64,000 bases of DNA from Gemmatimonadaceae bacterium (GTDB taxonomy: Bacteria; Gemmatimonadota; Gemmatimonadetes; Gemmatimonadales; Gemmatimonadaceae): positions 1 to 64,000 of the forward strand of contig JABAQJ010000001.1 in NCBI GenBank assembly GCA_019186945.1. The letters run 5' to 3'. Positions within the stretch are counted from its first letter, which is position 1. Each line of letters starts with the position of its first letter. The notes below the pieces were generated by a model. It did no database searches. It had not been told where the DNA came from and saw only the letters and a program-made list of their open reading frames with translations. Shown one piece after another: positions 34,699 to 43,689 of this stretch. The translations under genes and the position numbers were made by a program.

Positions 34699-36708
34699 AT
34701 GAACGCCTTGCACCGTCTTCGCTCGTCGTGCCTCGTTCTCTCGCTCCTCGCGGGATCGTTAGGCGCTCAGGACGTCACTGTCGCCAGGCTTGTCGCCGAA
34801 CCGGCGAAACTCACGTTGAAGGCCGGCGAAACGGTCCCGTTCAAGGTCCGCGCCTACGATGCACAGGGGAAGGAGATCCCGGATCCGCTGTTGCGCGTGA
34901 CCGGCCCGCGCACCGCTGTTCAAGTCGGCGAAGAACGCCTGACGGGACTGCGGGCCGGTTCGTTTACCGTGGTCGCGTCTGCCTTCGACGCCAATCGCGG
35001 GGAAAGCGCGACGATCGAGATACCGGTCCTCGTCACCTGGCCGGCCCTTGCCAGAATCGAGATCAGCGCCGAATCCGGCCGGCTCGTCCCCGGTGTCGTG
35101 ATCGCGCACACCGCGAAGGGATCCCATGCCGACGGGAGTCTCCGCTATCCGCTGACCGTGACGTGGCGTAGTTCCGCACCATCGGTTGCATCGATCGATC
35201 GCTTCGGTAATGTCACCGGTATCAGACCCGGCGCAGTGACGATTTCGGCGGAGGCAGAAGGAGTCGTGGCGCAGCGCCAGTATACGCTGACGGCAAACCC
35301 CGTGGCATCGATCGAACTTGGCATCAAGGAGTCGTCGATCAATACCGGCGACGTGGTGCGCCTGATAGCGACCGCGAAGCGGGCAAACGGCACGCCGGTA
35401 CCCGATGCCAGGATCTCGTGGAGCTACCAGTATACGCCAGACGATACGATCGCCGCACCCGGAGGCCCCGGTATCATCGACCACGGCCTGTTTGCGCCGA
35501 ATGCGCCGGGTCGGTTCACCCTGATCGCGCAATCCGGCGCCGCCATCGCGCGGACGGTCCTCGACGTCAAGCCGCGCGACGTGCGGCGTCGCATCACCGT
35601 GACGGGGCGCGGGAACATCAACACGACTCACACGTCCGACCTCTGGCCGTGGACGGGCAAGGACGGCCGTGACTACTGCCTCGTCGGCACGTGGGGAGGC
35701 GACGGGTACGGGATGGTGTTCGACATCACCGACTTGAACAACATCGTCAAGACCGATTCCATCAAGGTGGATGCCCGCACGATCAACGACGTGACTGTAT
35801 CACCTGACGGACGGTACGGCGTCCTGTCGCGCGAGGGCGCCTCCAACCGGGTGAACGGCGTCGTCATCCTGGATCTCGCCAACCCCGCACACCCGAAGAT
35901 CGCATCGACCTTCGATCAGGATCTCACCGGTGGCGTGCACAACGTCTTCGCCACGAACGACTACCTGTTCGCGATCTCCGGCGGCCAGAAATACATCATC
36001 ATCGACGTTCGTGACATCTACAAGCCGAAGTACGTCAGCGAGTACAAGCACCCTGACGCAAGAATCCATGACCTCTGGGTCCGGGATGGCATCGCCTACT
36101 CGGCGCAGGGCGGAGTCGGTACCGTCGTCGTCGACGTCGGCAACGGTAAGTACGGCGGCTCGATCGAACACCCCAAGCTCATCACCGTTTTCCCCATCAA
36201 CTCGGGACACGAGATATATCCTTACTTCCAGAAGTCGACCGGAAAGACCTATCTGTTCATCGGCGACGAAGAGATGGACCGTTCGGGACGTGTGTGGGAG
36301 GGGACGAATTACTTCGGCCAGATGTTCAACTCCGGCGGCGTGGCGCAGACATCCGGCGGCTACACCCACATCATCGACTTCACGGACCCGATGAATCCGA
36401 AAAACGTCGCCAAGTATCACCTCGAGGACTACGGGACACACGATATCATCGTCGAGGATGACATGCTCTACCAGGCATACTACGACGGCGGCGTGCGCGT
36501 CGTGGACGTGTCGGGCGAGCTGTTAGGCAACCTGGCGGATCAGCGTCGCGAGATCGCGGTATTCAAACCCTACGATCCGAAGGGCTTCACGGCCAACGCG
36601 CCCTTCGTCATGAACGCCATGCCGTGGAAGGGTCAGGTACTGTTCACGGACTTCAATTCCGGCTTGTGGGCGGCCAGGCTCGAACCGAAACGTCCCGTCA
36701 CTCCCTAG
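34699..36708 (+). CDS. Secreted Ig-like (Big_2) and LVIVD-repeat protein
   Basis: A 669-residue exported protein. ATG 34699 follows an AGGAG and starts a signal peptide ending SLGAQ. Residues about 25-290 form three or four Ig-like repeats of the Big_2 type (RSSAPSVASIDRFGNVTG is a classic Big_2 segment). The C-terminal half is an LVIVD-type propeller (VVILDLANPAHPKIAS, IIIDVRDIYKPKYV, HIIDFTDPMNPKNVA, VRVVDVSGELL). It is a relative of the LVIVD gene at 12853 but with added Ig domains. It may bind cells, surfaces or proteins outside the cell; no catalytic motif is visible. Confidence 0.85.
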   Translation: MNALHRLRSSCLVLSLLAGSLGAQDVTVARLVAEPAKLTLKAGETVPFKVRAYDAQGKEIPDPLLRVTGPRTAVQVGEERLTGLRAGSFTVVASAFDANRGESATIEIPVLVTWPALARIEISAESGRLVPGVVIAHTAKGSHADGSLRYPLTVTWRSSAPSVASIDRFGNVTGIRPGAVTISAEAEGVVAQRQYTLTANPVASIELGIKESSINTGDVVRLIATAKRANGTPVPDARISWSYQYTPDDTIAAPGGPGIIDHGLFAPNAPGRFTLIAQSGAAIARTVLDVKPRDVRRRITVTGRGNINTTHTSDLWPWTGKDGRDYCLVGTWGGDGYGMVFDITDLNNIVKTDSIKVDARTINDVTVSPDGRYGVLSREGASNRVNGVVILDLANPAHPKIASTFDQDLTGGVHNVFATNDYLFAISGGQKYIIIDVRDIYKPKYVSEYKHPDARIHDLWVRDGIAYSAQGGVGTVVVDVGNGKYGGSIEHPKLITVFPINSGHEIYPYFQKSTGKTYLFIGDEEMDRSGRVWEGTNYFGQMFNSGGVAQTSGGYTHIIDFTDPMNPKNVAKYHLEDYGTHDIIVEDDMLYQAYYDGGVRVVDVSGELLGNLADQRREIAVFKPYDPKGFTANAPFVMNAMPWKGQVLFTDFNSGLWAARLEPKRPVTP

Positions 36709-36738
36709 GACTGGCGGGAACTGGCGACGCGAGACGCC

Positions 36739-37362
36739 TTACGCTCTCTTGTAGCTGACGCCAAGCTTCCGGAGCACAGCCGGCGGACATCCGGGCCACG
36801 CGGCCAACGCCGTATTCCCCATATACCGCAGATCGCGCACGCCCATTCGGCTCGTCCAGAATCCCGAAGCACTCAGGTCGCGGAAGCGGGAAAAGAACGC
36901 CACGCCGTCCTTGAACTCGTCAGGCGCCAGCTTCGGCCACGCGATGTCATCCAGGATCGCCGTCTGTTGCGCTCGTGAAGTCGCGGCGAATCTCTTCGTG
37001 AATCGGCGATTCGACTCGGCGTCGAGCCACGCCAGTCCGTCACGCATCCACGTCTGCATCGCGTCGTACTCGCGCAGGATGAAGTCCATGAACTCCGGCA
37101 CGCCCGCGTCACTCGCGCTGCCCGAGCGTTCGTCGCGCGGAATCACCAGGTCAGCGAGTACCCGTACCGTTCTCCACTCGTCGGCGTTGAAGAATCGCGG
37201 TCTGAACTGACCGCTCTTGACCAGTTCCTCGTGCACCGCTGCAGTCGCTCGCTCGATGTCCGCCGGGAAAATGGCGAATGGCGCCAGGGGAGCCGCCAGC
37301 AGCAGCTTCAGCACGTCGCGGCGCACGACATCCACATCGTCTGACGAATCGGCGCTCCTCAT
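36739..37362 (-). CDS. Gluconate 2-dehydrogenase subunit 3-like protein with Tat signal
   Basis: A 207-residue small subunit. The N-terminus carries a twin-arginine motif (VVRRDVLKLLLAAPLAPFAIF), while the partner GMC catalytic subunit has no signal, so the complex is probably exported through Tat on this subunit, as in known gluconate dehydrogenases. FFNADEWRTVRVLADLVIPRD and ASDAGVPEFMDFILREYD are typical of the family. ATG 37362 overlaps the stop of the GMC gene (ATGA). No cytochrome c subunit gene is adjacent, unlike the three-subunit gluconate enzyme. Confidence 0.88.
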   Translation of the reverse strand: MRSADSSDDVDVVRRDVLKLLLAAPLAPFAIFPADIERATAAVHEELVKSGQFRPRFFNADEWRTVRVLADLVIPRDERSGSASDAGVPEFMDFILREYDAMQTWMRDGLAWLDAESNRRFTKRFAATSRAQQTAILDDIAWPKLAPDEFKDGVAFFSRFRDLSASGFWTSRMGVRDLRYMGNTALAAWPGCPPAVLRKLGVSYKRA

Positions 37363-39047
37363 AGCTGCCCTGCCTTCCGCTTCGCGGCAATCGTCTCGCC
37401 GGTGCGCATCGCCAGGGCAAGGATCGTCCACGTCGGGTTCTTGTCTGCCTGGCTCACGAACGGACCGCCATCGGCCACGAACAGATTCCGGCAGTCCCAC
37501 GCCTGACAGTCGGCGTTCAGAACGGACGTCCGCGGATCGCTCCCCATGCGTACGGTTCCAAGCTCGTGAATGATCGACCCGCCATTCGAGATGCCGTACC
37601 CACGCTCTCGCGAGGGCATCTCCGACCACACCTCGCCCCCCATTTCGGCGATCAGTGCGCGGAAGGTCTCGTGCATGTGCTTCACCTGACGTGTCTCGTG
37701 GTCCGTCCACTTCCAGTGGAACCGCAGCACCGGAATCCCCCATTTGTCCTTGATCGTCGGATCCAGTTCGCAGTAGCAGTTCTCGTTAGGTATCTGCTCG
37801 CCACGCCCCGAGAATCCGACGGTCGATCCGTAGTATCGACGATAATCCGCCTTGAGAGCCTTGCCGTACCCGCCGCCCGACGGGTAGCGGTCGATACCAC
37901 CCATGAAGCCGTACGACGGTACGCCCAACCCGCCCCACATCTCGATGTGGTATCCGCGAGGGAAGTCGAGCGTCTTGTTGTCCAGCCACCAAGGCATGTA
38001 AAGGTGCGCACCCCCAACGCCGTCGCAGTTGTGAGGGATGTGGTCGACCAGCTTCGGGATGAATCCCGCCACATCCGTCCCTGTCGTGTCCGTGAGGTAC
38101 TTCCCCACGGTGCCGCTGGAATTGGCGAGCCCGTTGGGAAACCGTGACGACGTCGAGTTGAGCAGGATCCGCGCCGACTCGCACGCGCTCGCCGCCAATA
38201 CGACCACACGCGCGCGCACGTGTGCGTCGCGGTCCGTCCTCTTGTCGATGTACGACACGCCGGTCGCCAAGCCTCGTTCGTCCACCGTTACTTCGCGCGC
38301 CATCGCATTGGTCAGGATCCTGAGGCGGCCGGTCTGCAGAGCAGGAAACAGCAGAACGTTTGGCGACGTGAAGTTCGAATTGGTCATGCAACCGCGATTG
38401 CACTGCCCGCAGTAATGACACGGCGCCCGGTTGCCCGATGGCTTCGTCAGGATCGACAATCGAGAGGGAATGCACCAGATGCCTAGTCGATCCGACGCGT
38501 CTTTCACCATCAGTTCCCAGCAACGCGGCCTCGGCGGCGGATGGAAAACACCATCGGGATGATTCCGCAGCCCCTCCACGCTCCCGAAGATCCCCACCAG
38601 TCGATCGAGTCGGTCGTAATACGGCTTCAGTTCATCGTACGTGATCGGCCAGTTCTCGCCGAGTCCGTCAATACTCCGACGCTGGAAATCGTCAGGCCCG
38701 AATCTGAGCGATATTCGCCCCCAATGATTGGTCCTGCCGCCCAACATCCGCGCCCGCCACCAATCGAACTTCTCCCCCTCGGCGACAGTGTACGGCTCTC
38801 CCTCGACCTGCCAGCCGCCGATGCAGGCGTCGAACTCGCCGAACGGACGCTCCTTGGTCGATGCGCCACGTCGCGGCGATTGGTACGGCCACGTGAGCAT
38901 CTTCGAGTCCCTGGTGTTGTCCCACCACCCACCGGCCTCCAGCAGCACGACACGCGCGCCAGCTTTCGTGAGCGTATGCGCGGCCATGCCGCCACCGGCA
39001 CCGGATCCCACGATGCACACGTCGTACGTCTGGGTCTGTCCTGGCAT
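37359..39047 (-). CDS. GMC-family oxidoreductase (gluconate 2-dehydrogenase catalytic subunit type)
   Basis: A 562-residue GMC flavoprotein. The FAD-binding motif is CIVGSGAGGGMAAHTL near the N-terminus. PTWTILALAMRTGETIA near the C-terminus fits the C-terminal FAD segment of the family, and SIIHELGTVRMGSDPRTS carries the conserved His of the active site. It oxidises a hydroxyl group of a sugar or other alcohol in the periplasm once exported with its small subunit. Its electron acceptor is unknown. It opens the two-gene operon. Confidence 0.9.
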   Translation of the reverse strand: MPGQTQTYDVCIVGSGAGGGMAAHTLTKAGARVVLLEAGGWWDNTRDSKMLTWPYQSPRRGASTKERPFGEFDACIGGWQVEGEPYTVAEGEKFDWWRARMLGGRTNHWGRISLRFGPDDFQRRSIDGLGENWPITYDELKPYYDRLDRLVGIFGSVEGLRNHPDGVFHPPPRPRCWELMVKDASDRLGIWCIPSRLSILTKPSGNRAPCHYCGQCNRGCMTNSNFTSPNVLLFPALQTGRLRILTNAMAREVTVDERGLATGVSYIDKRTDRDAHVRARVVVLAASACESARILLNSTSSRFPNGLANSSGTVGKYLTDTTGTDVAGFIPKLVDHIPHNCDGVGGAHLYMPWWLDNKTLDFPRGYHIEMWGGLGVPSYGFMGGIDRYPSGGGYGKALKADYRRYYGSTVGFSGRGEQIPNENCYCELDPTIKDKWGIPVLRFHWKWTDHETRQVKHMHETFRALIAEMGGEVWSEMPSRERGYGISNGGSIIHELGTVRMGSDPRTSVLNADCQAWDCRNLFVADGGPFVSQADKNPTWTILALAMRTGETIAAKRKAGQL

Positions 39048-39297
39048 CCGATGCAATACTCCGTGGTATCCAGATCCCGGTCCGCAGCCTCAACTCCGCC
39101 GCGCCAACCGCGATAATATCCGGGCGCCGATTCCCGCGCGAGGGACGTGATACCGACAGACCGGGGGTGTCGCTCGGAGCTGCGTCGGCCGCCCGCTGTT
39201 CTGGCGGCCTGGCTGGCCGCTGTGCTCGCAAGGCCGCTGGGACCGACCGTCCCTCTACTACCTGGCGAATCCGGCTCAACAGCTTGGAGCGCTCGTA

Positions 39298-40287
39298 CTA
39301 CCTCCCGACAGGAATGAGGACTCCAATGCGCCCCGGCGCAAGGAGTGGCTGTATCGTTGCGCCGCCGGATGTCGGTGTGCCGCCCGTCGCCCGTCCGTCG
39401 CGGACTGCGACTCCAGCCACGGTTCGCCCGAGAGCGACCGCCAGTGGATAGTCGCTGGCCCAGTGCACGCCATTGTTGATCATCGCGAACGACAGGATCG
39501 CGAGAAGTGAGTAACCCACCGGCCTGACGAACTTCCGCTCCGGATAGTTCATGGCAATAACTTCCACTGTCGCCGTCGCGACAGCGAGATGGCCAGAGGG
39601 GAAAGCATCGTGACCGGGTACATTGTCGTTGTATTCGGCCAAGCTCGGGAACCAGTTCCATCGCCCCCGTGGCTCGCTTGCTTCCGACGGTGTTTGCCGT
39701 CCCGTCACGTGCTTGATCACCTGCGTGAACGTCCCGGCGGCCAGGAGCGACTCGGTGATCTGGCTGGCCGTGCGGAAAGCGCGATTATCGGCTTTGGCCA
39801 CGCCAAACGCGAAGAAGCCGCCGGCAATCCCCAGGCTCATCGCACCGTCGCCAAGGAAATAGGCGGCCGACCCGAGTGTCGTTGGGAGCGGCAGGATCTT
39901 GAGCGGACCCAGACGCACATCCACGCTCGGATGATTGGGCGGCAGCCCGATCGCGCGCGCCGCTTCGCGCGTTCGATCCACCAGCCATTCGTCAGCCGCG
40001 ATTGCAGCCGCGGTGCCACCCACCAGCACCAGCCAGTCCGTCAGGCGCTCGCGCCGGACCGCGAATGTCACCGTCCCGACGATCGTGCCCGGCGCATTGC
40101 GCACGGACTGGAGGAACCCGGGACGGGAATACGCGAAGCGGCCATGCACGCCGAGGTCGTACCACTGCAGTGCCGGCCGTGATGCCGGGACAGGGGAAGC
40201 ATCCCCGTTGACGTCCTGCGCGCCAAGGTGCCCGAGACCCGCCGTCAGCAGCGCCGTCATGCCCGCCAACCGTCTCAGATGCAACAC
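39298..40287 (-). CDS. PAP2-like protein with altered active site
   Basis: A 329-residue membrane protein of the PAP2 acid-phosphatase superfamily with a GTG start at 40287. The PSGH motif (230-233, FPSGHLAVA) and the His/Asp of motif 3 (His275, Asp279) are present, but the two phosphate-binding arginines are missing. Motif 1 reads KHVTGRQTP, with Thr199 where the family has Arg. Motif 3 reads AMINNGVHWASD, with Met269 where the family has Arg. The upstream paralogue at 40298 keeps both. It is probably catalytically altered or inactive. The start lies 10 bases after the paralogue's stop. Confidence 0.8.
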   Translation of the reverse strand: MLHLRRLAGMTALLTAGLGHLGAQDVNGDASPVPASRPALQWYDLGVHGRFAYSRPGFLQSVRNAPGTIVGTVTFAVRRERLTDWLVLVGGTAAAIAADEWLVDRTREAARAIGLPPNHPSVDVRLGPLKILPLPTTLGSAAYFLGDGAMSLGIAGGFFAFGVAKADNRAFRTASQITESLLAAGTFTQVIKHVTGRQTPSEASEPRGRWNWFPSLAEYNDNVPGHDAFPSGHLAVATATVEVIAMNYPERKFVRPVGYSLLAILSFAMINNGVHWASDYPLAVALGRTVAGVAVRDGRATGGTPTSGGATIQPLLAPGRIGVLIPVGR

Positions 40288-40297
40288 CGTGCCACCG

Positions 40298-41041
40298 TCA
40301 GGGGTGCGCGACCGCCCTCTGTCGCACGACGTGCATGCCACTGAGCGTCCCGATAGCCGCGCCGGCGAAGACATCGCTCGCCCAATGTGCGTTCTCGTAC
40401 ATCCGCGACAGTCCGACGGCCGCGGCAGCGCCGTACAATCCCAGACGGATCCACCGCGAATGACGAGGCTGCGCCTTCGAGAGCCCTGCGGCCAGCACCG
40501 TTGCCGCCGCGAACGCGGAACTCGTGTGACCAGACGGGAACGACGCGAAATCGTTGTTGAAGAAGCCCTTGCCTGGCTGGTACGCCTCGATGTCGTTCAC
40601 GAGTGCGCGCGGGCGCACCCGGCCGACACCGCCCTTGATCAGCGAAGTCAACAACCCGGCAGTCACAACGCTCCTCACCGCATCCACGCCGAGCGTCCGC
40701 GTGAACTCGTGGTTCGACGCCCAACCGGCTGCCGCGAGCGTTCCGCCGATGGCCAGCGGAAGGAAACCGCCTATGGAACTGGTCTGCGAAGAAACCCGCT
40801 GCATTCGCTCACCAGATCGATCGCGGAGCTTGCGCGTCTCGTAAGCCAGATGGCTGTCGAAGAACGAAACCGCCGCTGTCGCGGCTGCAACGCCGGTGGA
40901 CGTCACGATCCGCGGATGGCGGGACGGAAAATCGCGCCACCGGACACGGCCAGCCGAATCGAGCGGTGCCTGCGCCGTCGCGACTCCCGACAGCAGCGTG
41001 CACAGGATGAAGTGCCTGCAGATCCTGCTGTCAGCGATCAC
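40298..41041 (-). CDS. PAP2-family phosphatase (membrane)
   Basis: A 247-residue membrane protein with all three PAP2 motifs: KGGVGRVRP (K-x6-RP), SFPSGHTSSAF (PSGH) and SRMYENAHWASD (SR-x5-H-x3-D). It should hydrolyse a lipid phosphate or pyrophosphate such as undecaprenyl pyrophosphate or phosphatidic acid at the periplasmic face. GTG 41041 is chosen because GGCGAGG lies four bases before it and a signal-like hydrophobic segment (CRHFILCTLLSGVATAQ) follows. It precedes the altered paralogue. Confidence 0.9.
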   Translation of the reverse strand: MIADSRICRHFILCTLLSGVATAQAPLDSAGRVRWRDFPSRHPRIVTSTGVAAATAAVSFFDSHLAYETRKLRDRSGERMQRVSSQTSSIGGFLPLAIGGTLAAAGWASNHEFTRTLGVDAVRSVVTAGLLTSLIKGGVGRVRPRALVNDIEAYQPGKGFFNNDFASFPSGHTSSAFAAATVLAAGLSKAQPRHSRWIRLGLYGAAAAVGLSRMYENAHWASDVFAGAAIGTLSGMHVVRQRAVAHP

Positions 41042-41162
41042 AAGGCCTCGCCGAAGATGATGGTGTCCATCGAAACACCGCGGCCATACGCGCCACAGCA
41101 TGCCAGAACCCGGCATCGGCGTCAAGAAGCCCTCGTGCACGAGGAGTGCCCCGCCGATTCGG

Positions 41163-43472
41163 CTACCACTTCATGACGCTCCACACATCCGAGTAGTCAT
41201 CCGTCCACACGGGGGCCGTCGAGTATGGGGGAAAGACGTTCCAGCCCTTCTGGCGTACCAGCCCGCTCAGCGTCTGGACTCTCGGCGCCAGGACGCCCCA
41301 ACGCGATCCGTAGTACATCTTGAGTCGCTGCTCCTTGTCGACGTCGCCCTCCCCAGCCGCCCCGGCAATCCCTGCATCGATCGCCAGGGAAAAGAGCACC
41401 GGGCGAAGCTCCAGGTAGCGGTTGCTGATGTGGAACGCGATCGCTCCTGTCGGCTTGATCTTTCGCAGGTACATCGCCAGCGCTTCCCGCGTCATCAGGT
41501 GGACCGGGATGGCGTCCGAGCTGAAGGCATCCAGCACGATCAGATCGAACGTGCCGTCAGGCTCCCGGGCCAGCGACAGCCGCGCGTCCCCCAGCTTGAC
41601 GTCGGCTCTCGGCGGACAGTCGTCCAGGTAGGAGAACAGCCGCGGATTTCGTGCGATCCGCAGCACCAGCGGGTCGATTTCGTAGTACGTCCACGATTCC
41701 TCCGGACGACCAAAGCACGCCGTCGCTCCGCTCCCCAGGCCCACGACCGCCACTCGGCGGAACCGTACATCGGGGAAGAGCGTGGCCATCATCTGGCCGA
41801 ACGGTCCCTCCTTGTGGTAGTAGGTCAGCGGATCCAGTCGATGCTCCTTGAGCCAGTTCTGGCCGCCGTGAGTCGTCGTTCCGTGCTGCAGGATGTGGTA
41901 CTGGTAGAGCTGGCGGACCTTGTACACGCCGAAGAACGACCGCGCCTGCATCAGCACATCGGGATCGCCGGCATCCGCCATGCGCACACCGCCATAGATC
42001 GCCAGCGCGCAGAGCGCCAGTCGCAGCGGTCGTGCGAACGCCAGCCCGGCGACGATCGCCGCGGCACCCAGGAAGATGTTCAGGCCGTACGATCCCCACT
42101 CGTTCGGAGGAGTCGGCAGCTTCATCGCCCCCAGCACCACCGCGAACAGGAGCGCCGGAACCGCCAGATCCAACATCTGCGAACGCCGAGTGCCTGACGA
42201 TTGCGCTCGGTGCGGCCTGAGGCCGAGCGCGATGATCAGGGCAAACGGATACTCGACGACCGTGCGATACAGCACAGGCGCGACAAGAACGTTGAATGCG
42301 CCACCGAGCACCCCTCCCACCGACATCCAGAGATAGAACTCCGTCAGGTGCTCCGGGCGCGGCCGCGAATCGGCCAGTTCGCGATGGCAGACCATCGTCG
42401 TCACGAAGAAGGTCACCAGATGCATCAACGCCGTCACGGAAATTCGCCGGCTCGATCCCATCGTGATCAGCACGATCAGCGCCAGCGACAGGATTAGCTG
42501 CAACGACAGCATCACCTGCCGGTTCGCCGGCGGTCGGCTGGCGAACACCAGCACGAACGTCAGGAGATACAGTGCCAGCGGCACCACCCACAGGAACGGC
42601 ACGGCCGCGATATCGGTGCTCAGGTACGTCGTCACCCCCACGAGCAGGCTCGACGGCGCAAACGACAACAGGAGCCAGCGCAGTCGCCAGGAGCGGTTTG
42701 GGACCACTCCTGCCGGGCGCGAGCGTTCGTTGTCCGCCGTGCCGCTCGTCGTCAGCTGCGCTCCAACCGGGTCAGCAGGATACTTCCACGCCACCAGGGC
42801 GCAGGCCGCCAGGAGCGCCATCAGCATCCAGTAAAGGATCAGCCAGATCTGCGTCTGCTGACCCAGCCGCATGTTGGGCTCGATTAACGTCGGATACGCA
42901 ATCAGCGCCGCGAAGCTGCCCAGGTTGCTTGCCGCATACAGGACGTACGGGTTCGCTGCCGTCGGATGGCGAATCCCGGCAAACCACCGCTGAAGCATCG
43001 GCGCGCCAGCAGCAAGAAGAAGGAACGGGAGACCCAACGATGCGGTGAAAAGCCCGAGCAGGTACGGAATCGGCAGGCTGGTTGCCGGTGGAATCCGCCA
43101 TGCGGCCGCAACTTGGAGCGGCAGAAAGCTCAGGGCCGCGGCAAGCAGGATCAGATGAACGACGCCTTGGCGCGAACTGCTGAACCAACGCGAACTGACG
43201 TACGCATACAGGTACCCTCCGAGCAGCGCGGTCTGGAAGAACAGCAGCGCTGTGTTCCACACGGCGGGAGTCCCGCCGAGAAGGGGGAGCACCATCTTCG
43301 TGAACATCGGCTGCACCGAGAACACAAGGGCCGCGTTCACGAAAATTGCAGCTGAGAAGAGAAACAGCACGCCCCACTCCGACAGCCGAGCCCGGCTGGT
43401 CGCTGAAGCGGCCACGCTGCTGCCTTCCGGCGCAAGCGTGCTATTTTCGTAAGCTGATTCGATATCGGACAT
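41163..43472 (-). CDS. Fused MFS-like membrane domain and spermidine synthase-like protein
   Basis: A 769-residue protein. The first about 500 residues contain 12 or more hydrophobic segments that resemble MFS-type membrane domains. The C-terminal about 250 residues are a Rossmann-type domain of the spermidine synthase/SAM-methyltransferase fold: VAVVGLGSGATACFG (cofactor loop), YYEIDP (acidic end of strand 2), DVKLGDARLSL and DLIVLDAFSSDAIPVHL (catalytic-type Asp). This fusion is widespread in bacteria, and its function (polyamine synthesis at the membrane or other aminopropyl transfer) is not settled. The start at ATG 43472 follows domain architecture. Confidence 0.87.
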   Translation of the reverse strand: MSDIESAYENSTLAPEGSSVAASATSRARLSEWGVLFLFSAAIFVNAALVFSVQPMFTKMVLPLLGGTPAVWNTALLFFQTALLGGYLYAYVSSRWFSSSRQGVVHLILLAAALSFLPLQVAAAWRIPPATSLPIPYLLGLFTASLGLPFLLLAAGAPMLQRWFAGIRHPTAANPYVLYAASNLGSFAALIAYPTLIEPNMRLGQQTQIWLILYWMLMALLAACALVAWKYPADPVGAQLTTSGTADNERSRPAGVVPNRSWRLRWLLLSFAPSSLLVGVTTYLSTDIAAVPFLWVVPLALYLLTFVLVFASRPPANRQVMLSLQLILSLALIVLITMGSSRRISVTALMHLVTFFVTTMVCHRELADSRPRPEHLTEFYLWMSVGGVLGGAFNVLVAPVLYRTVVEYPFALIIALGLRPHRAQSSGTRRSQMLDLAVPALLFAVVLGAMKLPTPPNEWGSYGLNIFLGAAAIVAGLAFARPLRLALCALAIYGGVRMADAGDPDVLMQARSFFGVYKVRQLYQYHILQHGTTTHGGQNWLKEHRLDPLTYYHKEGPFGQMMATLFPDVRFRRVAVVGLGSGATACFGRPEESWTYYEIDPLVLRIARNPRLFSYLDDCPPRADVKLGDARLSLAREPDGTFDLIVLDAFSSDAIPVHLMTREALAMYLRKIKPTGAIAFHISNRYLELRPVLFSLAIDAGIAGAAGEGDVDKEQRLKMYYGSRWGVLAPRVQTLSGLVRQKGWNVFPPYSTAPVWTDDYSDVWSVMKW

Positions 43473-43689
43473 CTGGCGAATGTGTCGCTTGGTGCAGTAG
43501 TCGTCCATGTCGGCCGCACCACGTTTCGTCACCCGTGTTCGCGCATCGGCCCTGAGCCGATCCGTCGGAATCCCAACGCCTGTACCGAATGCGAACGTCT
43601 GCGTGTCCAACCATGGCTGTTGACACAATCGCTGCCAGGTGGCCGTAGGCAGCCTCACTCGCCATCCGTTTCCTCCTAACCACGTCGTT

